Source: Certhia americana (taxonomy: Eukaryota; Chordata; Aves; Passeriformes; Certhiidae). Taken from it: a DNA stretch of 64,000 nucleotides. Below are positions 36,901 to 51,900 of the stretch, in pieces. The DNA is taken from assembly GCA_018697195.1 (NCBI GenBank), contig CM031858.1, positions 127,543,133-127,607,132 on the forward strand. Direction: 5' to 3'. The notes below the pieces were generated by a model. That model was given only the letters and a program-made list of their open reading frames with translations. It was not told the DNA's origin and did no database searches. The position numbers and the translations under genes are program-made. Position 1 is the first letter of the stretch. Each line of letters starts with the position of its first letter.

Positions 36901-39900
36901 AATAGCTCCAAAACCACTGAAGACTATGTGCAGTGCTGGTCTCCAACCAACATAAAAAACCAGACACATAAAATCACCTTCATTTATCTTCACAATGATG
37001 TGACTGACTATGTACCTGAACTGCACAGAGGACTCCCACCAGTGGCCCTCTGAGCTAAAGAAGTGAAGAGGGCAAATACGACCCATGCAATACCACAGTT
37101 TTTACTCCAGTAAGAATCTAGGGCTTGTTTCACAAGAAAGTGTCTTTGTCCCATTACACAACTGAGGGCTTTCACAGTGCCAAACACAGCTTTTGCTTCA
37201 ACTCTGGCACAGCAGAAGTATTGCACCAATGGAAAAATCACAACACCTTATTTATACTTGTAAAATGCTAAATTAAGTTTTTCTTGCAGATTTCAGGCTA
37301 CAAATGCTGCTACATAAAAAGCTCTGAATTTTACTTGGAAGATCCCAGATGAGAAGGGGAAAGAAAAGGAATTAGGCAACGTCTCTCATCATTCACAAAT
37401 TCAGTGTAACGCTGAAATACAACAGTTCTGCACTTCTTGTCATCTCTATCGCCTTTTATATGCCAGAAATGCCCTATTTGTGCAACTGTGCTTCTTCTTT
37501 TGTGTATCATTGTTTGATGAAGAGATGTCTCAAACTTCACATAACTGGCTTAGAGAGATCTATCAGGACAACTGAAGCTGCTTGGAAATTAAACCTGTCA
37601 CAGCTTCAAACACAGATTAGAAAATCTCTTCTTTCATACTGTTTTGCAGAGATGCAAAGTTAGACTTAGCTTTAAATTAGAATTCCCAGCTAATGGCAGT
37701 AATTTAGTCACATCACCTCAGAGCTTGGCAATGGCCAGATTATAGTTGTGAAGAATAAAGGGGATATTTAGTGTTTATTTGGTAAATTTTATGTGTGCCA
37801 ACTGTGCTTTGCAGTCATTTATTTGACTGTAGGGAATGTACTATTTAAGTAAACTGGACATGTTAAAATCAACAATTCCAAATGACATTCAAAAGTTTTT
37901 GGGAAACACCAATATTGCTCTTGGAATGACATCTTTAAGACTTGCCTTTAAAAGATGTCACTGCATCATCATAGATACAAACTGAAGACTAGGTTCTATG
38001 TACATTGGTATCCACAGAACTGGTGGATAGCTGTAGTAGTTCTTAACCTCTCTTATATCCCTGCTAAAATTATTCCATAATTTCCCTAAATCTAAATACG
38101 TTTAATTTGTTAACAAAGACAAAACTGAAGTAGTTTAGGAAAATATTCACCAGCACAATGTTTGAATGATCATGAAGTGTCCTAATAAGAATTCAATGCT
38201 TTTCAAGCAAAACATGTTTTCATACTGTACTATATTCAGACAGACACTTTTCTGCCCTGGATTCAAAGAGAACCATCAACTGAATATATTTCTAGAGTAA
38301 TGTTAACCAAGGAAAGTAAACCATGTGACTTTAGGAACAGTGCAACATTGAAGTAGTTCTGTTAGCTAAAAATTCATGCCACATATCTATTTGGTTTAAA
38401 ATTAAGTCTTCTCTTACCGTCATGATTGGGATTTCCCAAAGTCCATGGCTCATCTGAGTCAAAATGAGTGTCTCCCCCAATTCCTGGGCCAGGAAAATAT
38501 GCATGAGCTAAAAATCCTCCCTCCCCATCAAAGGGAGAACTGTCTCCATGAAAACCTGATGCAAAAATGATAGTAATATCCACGTCTCTCTTGCCATTTT
38601 CTAATTCAATATACGGAACTTCTTCAAATGTTAGAGGAGTTACATTCTGCCACACATCAAAGGCACGGCGAATGGCTTTCCGAGTTTCAGCATCACCTAC
38701 TTTTGGAGTGACGTTCTTTATGCTGAAAGAAACAGAGAAACATTACACAGATTAAATTTAACAGACTGGTAAGTGACACTGATAATAACCATTTCCCCCT
38801 AATTATTATAAGTTGTGTGCTTTTAATAAAATATGCTAGTCTGGCATTATATACTTTAAGAAAAGTATTTTTAAACAAGCTGGTGCAAAATTACAGTGTC
38901 AATCTGTATAGCCCTTTAAGCTAGAACTTATTATGTTAGCTAACTTACTCCCAGCAGTACAAAAAAATCTTTATTATATTTAGAAGATTAAAAATATATT
39001 AAAAATGAAAAATTCTTAACAGTGGGATATCAGATTAATCAACCACTGACTGTTTACCTCCTGGACCACAATTAGAATCTATCACAGCTAAAGAATGTCA
39101 TGCTATTTCTGATCAAAAGGAAAATTCTTTTAGCTAAATGAAATTTTTACTTTTTAGCGAGTTCATTAACAAAAGTGGAACTCCATACTGTCACCACCAA
39201 CCAGTATTCACAAAGCCTTGTTGCATTTGCAACTGGATAAATTCCTTATCAGTAACAAAGTCCTTTGACTTCAGTACAGGCTAAGATGTCCTTTTATGAT
39301 CTGATTACATCTGTAAATCTTGCATAAAACTGCAGAATCCATCAGAGAAATCATTTCATAGAAGACTATTACATGCTATCTCAAGAATATGTATTTAAAC
39401 AAAAATTTCAGTCTCCACTATTTCTTCAAGTGACATACAAATGAAAAAGGCAAAAAAAATCAGAACTGACGTTTACTCTCATAGTTAGTAAATTATAGTG
39501 AATTCACCTTTAAAACATTCTTTCTTTATTTTCATTATTGAATTCAAGAAAAGAATATCAATAATCAATTTCAGACCTATCCAATTTTCTGCATAATTCC
39601 TACTCGATTCATATGGGCAGCAAAAACTCTCAGGTTTGTGTCTGCTCTGAAACTGCTGCAATCAGATTCTCTTTGTTCATTTGACATGTGCCTGACTGAA
39701 TGTCCAGCACAAATTTCAGAAATTGCATAGTTCTAGAGTATATGTAATATTTTTGTCAGTTTACACAGCATGGCACATTAGAGGAGAACATCTATACTTT
39801 CACAAATAAACCTCGAATGATTGATTTGTTTGGTACATTAAATGTGCTTCATTATAAGATATTTATGCTTATATAAATGGAAACAAGTCTTTCAAATGTA

Positions 39901-42900
39901 ATTTCATAGATTTTACTTCATATATGCATTTTGTTCATAGCTTCATGTAGCAAACAAAAAGTTACCCATTTGGAGTTCCACTCAAAGAGATTTTATTGTA
40001 TTGAGTCCAATAGTGCTGCCTAACCAAAGCATAATTTTTTAGCTGGTATGTATGTTTCAAAGAGATATTAACACGGGTTATGAGATAATACATTGTAGAG
40101 GATCCACTGCTTTCCTTGATCTTTTGTTCCAAAGGTGATTTAATCGATCAACTCATGCTTGTACCTATTTTATTATTTGCCTGGCTTGTATAATTGGTGC
40201 TTTTTCTGCCTTTCTCTCTCACACACATGAGCTTCAAAAATTTTCCCCCTATACAAAGACATTTAAAAGGCATTTCTGCACTGCAAAGTCATTACCTTTT
40301 TGTTGTCCCTAAAAAATTAAAACTTTGAACTCTTTAAATCTCTGGTGATAAGACATTTTTTCCAGTCTATCAAGTATTTTCTGTGATTTTTATTCAACTC
40401 AAGCCAATTTTTTAATGTTCATTTAAAACTGGATCTGTCAAAACTATAAAGTACTGCAGTACTGATCTTGCTGTCAGAGAGAAAATGTCCTCTGATCTAT
40501 AGGCATGACCTTACTCTACATGCTGTAAATGTCATGTGATTTAAAGTGCTTTCTGTGATGCCCTTTCATAATTATTTGCTCATCAGTAATTTTATGATCA
40601 GTGTTATGCTGATTTTTCTGTGATTAAAAAAATATTTGACACACTGGACCAACAATCATCCCTTGCAGACCCCCTCTCTGAAAGCTCCTACCTTGGAGAA
40701 TTAGGGGTTTTTGAGATGTTTTAATTAACAAGTTCATAAATGACTGTCTGTGCCCCCTGAGAAAGCACAGCATTTTGGAACCTGTCCTGTCTCCTGTGAC
40801 ACGAAATCAAAACCACATCACAATGTGCACACTTATACTGCCACTACCAAAACTTCATCGTTGCTATGCTGAGAATATCCCTTACAAAGCTGGCAGATGT
40901 GCTCTTAGTCAGTCCTGCTGTGTGCTCCCTAAGGCACGTGTATTGCCTGAAGCAGGGCTCTTTGAAGGATTAGAGCCTCTGTTTTTTGTCAAGGATAAGG
41001 AATATAGCCAATGAATCAACAGGCTCTCATAGAAAACAAAGGACGTCCAGAAAAACTGAAATATTGATATAGAAACGTTTATCTGAAATACACGGCTTGG
41101 GCTTTGTTTTGGTTTGTTTGGTTTTTTTCTTTGTTTTGTTTTGTTTTCTTGTTTTTCTCTTGTCTTTTTTTATTATTATTAGTTTTTTTATTTTTTTTTT
41201 TTTAATTTAGGAATCTTAGTAATTGGTCGAAGTCCGACTTTGGTCTTATGTAAACAGAATAAAAGAAGGGTCTTCTGCTATTATACATGAAATGAGGAAA
41301 TGGATAAATTTGGATTGGAATTTTGTATTGGTGGTAAATTGAGCAATTAATTGGTCCAAAAGGGTTTGACTTAAACATTAAAACTTATCATTTAAAATTT
41401 TCTTGCTCTTTCAGCACATTGAATTAAGTTTTAATTATATTAGAAATGACAAATTGAGCCATTGGGTTAGTTTACACTTGCAAACTACCTTTGATAGCAG
41501 ACATTTTCCATGGGATTCAGCTATTTACCTACTTTTGAAATAGCATCCTACATCTCCAGATTCACTGTAAAGTAATATTTTTTCAAAGCATGCTTTCTGT
41601 ATCAAAATCAGAGAGATTTCTGGCTTCCAAACCAACACTCTGGAGTGGGCAAGATTATACTGAATAGTGTAGCTTGAAAGAGAAATCACATGAATCGGTA
41701 GTTATTCCTACATAAGAGTATTTACAGAAAACAACTGTCCATTTTTAATCTGTTAAACACAATCCAGTTTCAACCCTAAAAGATCAAATATCAGCACTGT
41801 GCAATGCAAACATTGAAATTGTCTTGCTGGGAACTTTGCTTAAAATAATTCACCAGTGCAGATATCTGAAACCCAAGTTACATTACATTTCTTTCATGTT
41901 TGTCATACAAGCTCCAAGGGAGAAGTTCAGTAAAATCAATCCATAAAGGCAGTCTATCAGTTACCAGATCTTGGGTTTTTGTGTGTTTTGGTGATTCCTG
42001 AGATGCTAAAAAGTCTCTTTTTCCCAGCCCCGAGATCGAAGAAAAGGTCGAGAGACATCTCTTCTGTTTTTCAGGGTTGTTTATTCTTTCTTATCTATAA
42101 CATTCTTTCCCTGACTCATAGAAGTTGGTGCAGCAGATCAGTTCATGTCAAAAATCACTGCCACTAAGGTGGTGGGTAAATTTATATTAAAAATTACGTC
42201 CACAGTGTTTACAGAAAGTTCCCAATACCTATCATCCATGTTAGGAAGTCAGCCTCTACTCTAAACCAACTGAAGGTGCCACTGTCACTGAACAAAATAG
42301 AGCAGATGCAGAAGAAGGAAGAAGCCTGAAAGCCATGTGGTTCCTCCATCTTGTCTTTTCTGCTTATTATTCTAAAAAACCCAGAAATCTACTTTTTACC
42401 CTGTGACCAATTAACTATCACTCTACGTAAACTCTTGTGGCCTTTAAATCCTCACAGAGAGATGGTAGTTTCTCCCAAGGGCTAAAATCGAAGGCACAGC
42501 AATTTTTGACTCCTTGCCAAGGTCTCTCAGCCCCCTGCCCAGGTCTGAAATCACCCAGGGCAGTCAGAGGAGTGCTCTGGACTCCAACAACCAGAGATAC
42601 TAAGACTCATCTTTTAAAAGTCTTCAGTTTACACCTATAAGTGCAATAGTAAATGAAATCTCATATGAGCACTTTCCTATTGCATTTAGATCTATATCTT
42701 AAATCAAACAATCACACCTGAAATGGTGGTAACTCACAGGCAGTTAAAAAAAAGGAGAGGAATTGGGTATCTTACACTCAGCATGTCCTGATTATGGGGC
42801 TCAAATAGAAGAAGGTGTAGGATGTGACAACTCAGAACCACTCTTATTGCAAGGTGAAAGCACAGCAAGACAAAGGCCTTCATAATAAAAATCCAAATTT

Positions 42901-45900
42901 TTTTTGTAAGTATTGCTTTCCTAGTATCAATGTCTAGTGATCATTTCACAGCAAAGAAGGTCAACTGAGAGAAGGATCCAAAGCTGACCTTTACCAGACT
43001 GGCAGTGCAACTTCATAAAGAGGCTGAAGATCCTGTAATTACTTAACAAAAGACAATCTATAAGATGAAGCATTTATTTTCATGACATTTTTTACAAACT
43101 AATAAACTGATACTTTTTATAAATTTTGAGAGCTGTTATTTTTAGACAACCACAGCCATGTATCAATTGATTATGCTTTTTTGTGGTTATTATTACCGGG
43201 TTTGTATGATTTTCAACCTGATAGTTGTCTCAAGTATTTTAACTTTAAAATACATGTTTTCCACAAGAACAATTAGATTTTATGACTGATATGCACTTTT
43301 CACGTTGATTTACTATTTCTATAGCTGTCTAAAGAGTATTGTTTTGAGAGTTTTATTCTAGAATTCTGAGTCCTATTGATTTCAGAAAAGCTTTGGGTTT
43401 TCCTTCCCTTCCCACTGCTTTCCCAAAATATCCTAAAAGAAAAATAATCCGTGTTTCACTGGCATATTTTTGGCTGCATCAACTTCAGGAGCCTTGCAAG
43501 ATTGTCAGGATATACCTCATTTACTCTGTAAAATCAGTAATCTGAAATTTAAATAGATGAAAGAGCAGGAATTTCAACTGAGAAGGTAAAAAGATGCAGT
43601 CTATAATCTGTTTAAAGTAAGCTAGTTACAGATCTGTGCTTGATATGAAACTGTTCAAGTAAAATGCATTGAAGCATCCATTAAATATGAATAGGTTGTT
43701 GATGCAACGTTTTTGTTGCCATTGATGTAAATCAAACCTAAACTGAACCAAAACTTTAGGGGTTTGTTTGCTGTTTTGGTGGGTATTTGAGGATTTTTTT
43801 TTTTTTTTTTTTTTTTGGGGGGGGGGGGGTGGGGGTTTTGGGTTTCTTTTGTTTGTTTGGTTGGTTGGTTGGTTGGTTGGTTTTTAATCATACTGTAACT
43901 TTTATTGAAAGTAATAAATTACCTCTGGCCAAAAACATATTTCACTTTGGGCCATCATTTCTCTAGAAATTGCTTTCTATGAAGTTGCTTCACTAATCTC
44001 TCACTGATGTGAGGTTTTTTAGCTTCAGCTTCCTTCCAGTTTCAGTTTTTTGACTCTTTGTAGCTAGACTAAGAGTGCTATCTTGGTTCATATATCTCTG
44101 GCTCACACTGAATAAACCTAAACCAGAACCATCACTTTTGATTTTCTGTGGGTTTGATTTTCAACCTATTGCTGCCATGACTGAAAGAATTTATAATTAT
44201 CTTGCTTCTTCATTTTCATGGATAACATTCTCCTCAACATTCATTAAAAGAAGATGAAACGTGACAGAGATGAGATTTACAAGAAAAAAACCCCACAGGA
44301 TTATTAAAATGCTGGACAGATAAGGGTTTTTATAGGAAAGCTATTTTAAGAAATTTGATGTCATAATATACTACTAGGTAATCTAAAATCAATAAAATGC
44401 AACATAAAACCGGAATGTGTTCTAAATATTACTTTGTAGTAATACACTCAAAAATCTTTTTGCTACATTGAATCAACAGCATTGTCAAAGTTTTTTCTTA
44501 ATCCAGTACTTCCTTACTTTTTAGTGTGGATTTCAAATATCCAAGAAAAAATTACCCTTCCATATTCTACACAATATGGACTATTCAGACTATAGAAAGT
44601 GCATAATCTATTGCTAACAAGACAGAGAATACTTTTCATTGCATACTGAAGCTCCCAGCTAGCATTCACTCATTTATCTGAACAGCATAAAGTTAGACCT
44701 GTTCAAATCTTTCATCTTCTTTCAGAAATGAAATCTAGGATATATCTAACTTATAAAAGGAAAATGACAATTATCTGGAGCTTGAACCATTGTCCACTGA
44801 AGACAAGAAAAAGATTAAATTATTTGTAGTGGTTTTGAGATGAAGCTATTGACTATCTACATCTAAGTTTCCTGCACAAATTAAATTATTACATATAGCT
44901 GATTGATTGAATTTGGTTTTTTTTTTTCTTCCTTAAGAAAGAAAAAATAAATTAGAGTAGCTTTTAAACTATTATTTTATCTTAAGCCACTACAAGTTCT
45001 AAGTAATGGTAATAATTCAAGGTAAAGCTTTTATTTTTACAGAACATTCTCCAATTTTACTTGCAAAAGTATTTTGCAGACAGAATAATCTGGGCAATTG
45101 AGAAATAACTGGCTGCTGGAGTTCAGATTATGAATAGCATGCACAGAATTCTAATGAGGAGGGCTTCATATTCAATGATTCTCTGCCTAAAATGGACATA
45201 TAAACATTTATATTCTATTTCTACAAAACCGATAGCTTTATTAATTCATATTGTTGCTCATTCTTTAAAGTACTGGATTATTTACTTTCCTAGCAAAAGG
45301 GAAGATGATTGACTATATTTCTGAGCATCATGTATGCCTTCATAAATACCCCCTTAAAAATATTTTTTAAAACTTAAATAATTTTTAAAAAAAAACAGTC
45401 ATAGCTTTCTTGAATTTCTTCTCTGATTCTGTAAAATGTTCAGAGATAATTGTGTAACCTGATACAGCCTAAAATAGTACAGAAAGATTATGACTATATC
45501 ATTAAGATCTCTGTAGCTTTTTCTGAAATGAAGTCATAAATCTCTTGTACTCTAGATGTTGTCTTTCACCCCTATACTCTTCCAGCTGGTAAAAAGTTTT
45601 GAATATTTATTTTCTGTTTCCCTCTTTGTAAAAAGCATGTTAGTCTATAACATACATACTAATAATGGTCACAAGGTTTATCAGCATGAACTATTCCAGG
45701 CAGAAAAATTCTGTAAACTGGGTAACTTCATAGAAACTCTAACAAACATCACACATCAGTTCAAATGAGAAGAAAGCTGCATTCCCTGAAGGAGAGTAAG
45801 CATAATTAATGCAGCACATTGTCCGTTCCATGCTGATGTTCCCAATACTGGAAATGTGTATTTTTGTACTGTCTGTAAACACATTGCTTTCTAAGCATAA

Positions 45901-48900
45901 ATATCACCTAAATCCAAAATTTAATCTGTTGTAAAAAGGACATAATAATTTTTCAAAATTTAATATGGGGCAAACCCCCTCCCACATTATTAATGTAACT
46001 TCTAGGTATAATTGTAATTTTAAATTGCTTTTTTTAAATTCCATCTTGAAATTTTGCAGAACTGTTTCAGGTGGAGAAATTGCATGTTGAAAATATGAAA
46101 ATATGGAAAAGTTACAGGGCATGGAGGGTGGGGAGCTTGCTTTTGGCAGTATTTGTTGTGGGATTTTGGTTTCCAGAAAATAGTAAGATGTAGCATGAAC
46201 TGAAATGAAGGAGAAATTTCTGTTTCTTTGGAGGAATTACTAAACTGGCTTAGCAGGCACACTTCAGACTGCAAGGTTCGGCTGGTCAGGAAGACACAGA
46301 ATGCAGCTGGAAACCTTCAGGTTATAAAGAGGAGTGGCACAGAGAAAAATGTCGCAAATAAATGATACAAGAGTTAGGAGTAAAATTTTAGGAAACAAAG
46401 CAGGTTAAAATGTCATTCATTTAACGTGCCATAAGCCTGTAAGCAGGAATTTGGTGAAAAGCGTGACAAGAATCCAGGTTCTTTTTTTCAGTCCTTATTT
46501 GCTTTGGGCTATTTTCTAATTCAAAAAGATAATATTACATCTTTTAAAATTATAATCGAATTTAGGGTTTCTATTGTAAATGTCTTTTGTATTGTAATTC
46601 ACTGCAAAAAATAATACAGACTATTTCACTTCAAAGCTCTGTTTGACTGGAGGTCTTATCAAAGTGAGAGAACATTTTCGAAGAGGGGAGGCAGGAAATA
46701 AAGAACTGCTAGAATTCTTCAAAATGAGAAAGATTACTAGATAGTTGTCACTTAGTTTAATACTGGACACCTTCATTTGTTATTTGGATTAATGCCTTGG
46801 GTGACAGTCCAGAAGATATACAAGTGGTAGGATTTAGACTGTTGTAAAAAATTCTGTAATGAGATAGGGTATGAGATTCTGTACAAATCAGAGTGGTAGA
46901 AAACCACACATAGGAGTAATGACTACGCATGCTTCCTAAGTGTGCACACACTGCATTTAAATTCTAAAATACAAACAGATGTAAAGTGATGTAGGTGGGC
47001 ATTCTTATTCTAACTAACCATAAATTACATTTACAATAACAATAAAGGACTTCAGCCAATGCAACATACTAACCCAAGACAGTCAGCTGTCTATTGCTTG
47101 ATGTTATATCAAAATGCAATGTCTTAAACTAGAATTCTCTAACTCAGTCATAAACCACACTAGTGACATAGAGTTACAAATGAAACTATATCTTCACCAG
47201 GGTATGAGGAACAGTCTATATTAGGACTTATGAACTTAAAAGGTAATACTTGTATGGGTTCATGAATAATGGCACCAGTTAATGAATTTGAAAGCTATTT
47301 TCTCGCTCAGATCTTACCCCTGTTAGATATTACAGGAATCCATGATGAGGCTGTGTAAATTTTCCAACAGTCTATATTGGAATCCTTGGTTTGCTGACAG
47401 ATTATGGGTTTTATATTATATACATGACACTTTCTCTGGTTGACAGAGCTCTAGTGAGTACATCTTGAAAGTTTCCATCTAACTTTCCCTGCAAGGCCTC
47501 AGTTTTGACAGCAGGCACACTGTGCTAACTATATGCCAGACTCAGGAGTTATACAGAGGTGCTGCCCTGCACACACTCCTATGCCCATCATTACCTAAAC
47601 ACAAAATGGTCAGGTCAGTGACTAATCAAATTAATTTGTACTTAGAACAGACCCACAGGCACCTATTTTGCAGAGGCTAACTCCTTTCAATAACCTATTT
47701 TACATATTTAAATTAGAAATCTGAGTTTCATTACAGCACTCCTAGATTTAGAGCATTATTCCCTGAGAAGTTGCCAAAGAAGTTGAAAGGTAACCTTAAG
47801 GACTACTGGGTGCTAAATTGATGCTGTAAGCTTCAGAGAATTTACTGGCTACTATATAAATGCAATTTTAATCCAACAAAACAACTTGGTTTCTTATGCA
47901 GCACATACATACTTACAGGAGGTACCCACAGTAGCGCTTTTATATCATACATTAATAATAAACTTCCCAAAATATTGAAAAACATTCAGGAATTTATGTT
48001 TACTTTACATTAAAAGTCAACACTCTTAGTGACATTTGTGTACCTATAGGGATGTTTTAGTACCTGTAAGTGATATGTTTGTGTTGCCATTTCTGTCCTG
48101 TTAACGCGTAGCGTTTCCGACGAATGTTAAATTTGGAGCTACCTCTTGTTTGGTCAGGCACACCACATCGGGGTTTCTTCATCCAGCTGCAAGAAACAGC
48201 ACCACACAGGTAAAGCTACATGAAAGAAAAATCATAACCACTGCATCCCTAATAAAAACATGTAATAATATGTATATATAATTTTATAGAACATAAAAAC
48301 AACAGACTGTTGCCATTCTTTGAATTCAAGTTACTGAAACTGTTAACTTTGTGATACTATCAAGCTCTTCTGTCTTACTCCTTTTCTACAGAATGAGAAG
48401 AATCTCATTGCAACTGTAAGCTCCTACTGGAGATATTTAACTCAGGAATTATTGCTTAAGAATATTTAATGTTCTCCACAAAATCAAGCTGAAAAATCTA
48501 AACCACATACAATAAAAATGACCATTGCAGCAGCACCAGATTTCCCAGACAAGGGCTGTATTTCTACAGTTCTCTTCAATATTTCATTGTTTACTAATAT
48601 TTCAAAAACTTTAAACTTTCCAGCATTCAAAACATATTATAATTAAGATGATATCTAATTCAAAAGTATAATTTCCACAGCAACATCCTTGAATTGTTTC
48701 TCATCTGTAGTGAAAGGAACTATTTAGTTCAAAGAAAACACAGCTGAAGTTATTTTTTGTATATGAATTGAATGGCTACAGGACAATTTACCATCAGGAA
48801 GCGAGTAAGACTAAAGTCTTTTACTGCATAAGCAAAAGAAAAATCTCCTCTGTTACTTTTTCCAGCTCATTGAACTATATTCTTATCATACCAAAAAATT

Positions 48901-51900
48901 ACTTGTGTAAAAGCTATAGTTTTCCAATGGCATTTACCAGAAGTCATACCCTATATTCAGGTTTTCATGGATGAATTTCTGACCATTAAAGTGGCATTAT
49001 TTGTAAATAAATGTACACACAACAGCTGTATATATGTGTGATTGGATGACAGCAAAGCAATTTGAAATGTCATCTCAGAAAGTGGATTACCTTTAAACCA
49101 TGCACAAGTAATAAAAATCTCCAAAAAAACCCAAACATCAATCATCAGCCTCACTTATTTTGATAAATGTGTAAGAAGCAGTTTAAAAGTACAGTTAGAC
49201 TGGTAACACTTCATACATGCTGTAGCTATGGATATATAGAGCAAACTGTTTTTCAAAGGCACAAGTAGGTGTAAAGCTCACCAGCCTGTGGGAAAGTACA
49301 AAATTTTCTGGATAGTACCAAGATGGCACTGCACCCCACTTGCACTGATAAGTGCTGTAGAAGTGACTGCAAAAACTCTGATGTGAGATAAATCTATTAA
49401 GTAGTACAGGCAAGGAACCCAAAACTCATGACTTTAACTGCCTTAACTGAAGACATCAAGTTCACAATCACCTCTTTCAAATAAGAAGCATAGAAGCACT
49501 TGATCTAATTTTTAGTCTGAATACTTATGTGTGGCACACAAGACAGCTGATGTGTGAGGTAAACAATGTTCTTTCCCTAGTGCCTGCAAAGATCATACTG
49601 CAAAAATCTAAAAAAACCTTACCCTACCAGCATTTGCTGAAACACACTGCAACTTTACTTCAGATTCCTTTGGTTTTTTAAATAAAATAACAACAAAATA
49701 GACATTAGGGACTTTTGGGGTGAAATATTACTGAAAAGTTTAATTTGCTCTAATGATGAAAGAAAATGAAGGAAAGAAGTAGATCTCTGTTACAGACGTA
49801 AGGGCAATAATATTCTTCCTAGTAAAATTATATATTTACACTTTATGAGATTTAAATTTTCTCAGACCTTTGAATACTTTTAGACACATTGTCTAAATAT
49901 ACTTTTTCACAGTGTATGCTAGATCAGTATGCAGCATTTTAATGGCAGGATATATTAAATTATGCTGTTGAAACTGCACATACACGTTGCAGAAAAAGAC
50001 ATTAACATAACAAAAGATTGGTGTTCTCATCTTAAGGTGATATACCCACATCAAGAGCAAGAAGCAAGGAATAAAGCAAAACCAAATAACTATTATTTTT
50101 TTGTTAGAAACCCTGCACAAAGATATTGTATAAAATATGTAATATATCACTCAGTTGTATCATTTGATATATTTGACTTAAAAGTCATTGCATTAGGCCT
50201 TTTCCCTCCTCAAAAAGTTTACATTATTTAGCTTAACTGAAGGAGACCTATTTTAATAAGAGGGTTTTCTCACTGGCAAGCTAGGGTAAGATAAGAGTAA
50301 ATACTCTAAGTTCTAAATTTAAAAAGTAATCTTCAAAGCAATTGAAATAATTTCTCAAGTCAAAAGATTAAATAATCTTACAGAAAATCTTGTTAATGTG
50401 AAATTTTTTTAGACCTAATACCAAAAGCCAAGTTACCAAGTAGTCAAAAGTCAACATTGTATTATCTTACTAGAACTACTGATAATCCTTTTTAGAAAAC
50501 AAAACATAGCCCAAAATAGCATGTTATGAAATTCAAGTAGTCACAATTCATTCTTGCATTTGTTTTGAAGCAGTGTGTACCTATCAAGGACATGATGTTT
50601 GTACTCTTATTGGTTTGGACAGGGAGGGGATGTTCCAGGTTGTCATGCTGTCTGGACCACTAATGTTCTTACTGTTCTTACATGAGGTCTGGGACTGTAG
50701 TTCACACAATATAAATCCAAATATGAACCAAATGGAAGTCATTGCATGGATGGTTCAGAAGCTTTTGGGAAATTATCTTCATGTAAAATTTAAGGAAATA
50801 TGCAATTCGCAGCTGAGGATTTGGAACATCACCAAATCTATCACCTAGATCTTAGCTGAGCTAAGTTTAGATGTCGAATTTTAAACAAACTAGTGTATGA
50901 CTAGTATGGGAACTCAGTATTTTCTAGCACTGAGGCAAAATTTTAACAACTTCAGACACATAAATTTTCCTTTTATTTCTTTAATATTTTAATTTTTATT
51001 TCAACATTAATTGTTCGCACACTCACTGGAAGGAAGTCTTCTTTTAGTAATAGCCATTAACGTTCATGACATTCCAGTACCTAGCACAAAATATGGTCTT
51101 CCCCTGGGGGAATTGACAAATAAAACATTGATTTCTATGTTCTTCCAAATATAGATTCTTCTAACGTAATACAATCAAGGTCTTCCATGTTCCTGATTGT
51201 TAAAATTGAATTTTTTGACATGTTTTTGAAATGTTTTGAAATATGCCTCATTTTAAAAAGGTGCATGCAGGTAATGATTTTGCCTCTCTTTCATCACTTT
51301 GTTTTTGAACTTGTAGAAATCTTTTCTGCAGCAGCCCTTCAAAATTAGTATTTTATAAGTACTCAATAAAGAGGCTTAATTGTAACTAATGTTCTCCATC
51401 TGTACACTATGTCACTTCACATTCCTCTTCTAATTCCATTAGTTTGAATCTTGAGGAGGTATACATGTCAGGAAAATTTAAATATTTTAGACTCACAGCA
51501 AATCTAGAAAGATTAAAAGAAAAATATGCAGCAAAACTGTGATGCTCTTCCAATAGACAGATGAAACGGAACTTCTACATCAAGTCAGTTTCCTAACCAT
51601 ATTTTGTTCTTTAGAGTCTTGGAGGAAAAATCACTTTCTGTCTCTTATTTTTCTTAAGGAAAAAAATTTACCCTCACAGAATCAAAACATTAAAAATTAT
51701 ACCTTTGGTTGAAGACGCCAATTGCTTTATCCCTTACCAAAATTGCTGCTAAGGTTACAGAATTCTTTTGTTGTTGTTGTTAGGCTTTGAGGGTTATTTG
51801 GGACGGTTATAACAAAAAAAAGAAACTAAAAGAGAGGGTTCAACTTGATTTATTGCAACTTACCTTAGAGGTTGGACAAACTATACATGCCTATTTAAGA

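Larger units (their letters stand above)
18582..38417 (-). other. MMP16: MMP16 intron 4
   Basis: A 19.8 kb intron between exons 4 and 5, with GTAAGA donor and ctcttcccag acceptor. Contents: GAAAA microsatellite with a 100-N gap (23.6 kb), a TA/TG tract (24.4 kb), a CR1 fragment (26.05 kb), an LTR with a GC-richer flank (26.9-28.1 kb), several poly-A/T runs, and two moderately GC-rich blocks (31.1-31.9 kb, 33.2-33.6 kb) of unknown nature. No further exon of MMP16 or of another gene was recognised. Confidence 0.88.
38723..48063 (-). other. MMP16: MMP16 intron 3
   Basis: A 9.3 kb intron between exons 3 and 4. It holds a T-rich tract (41.1 kb), an LTR copy (41.97-42.60 kb) and a T-run/G-run/GGTT tract (43.8 kb). 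Apart from these I see only AT-rich sequence and no exon. Confidence 0.9.
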
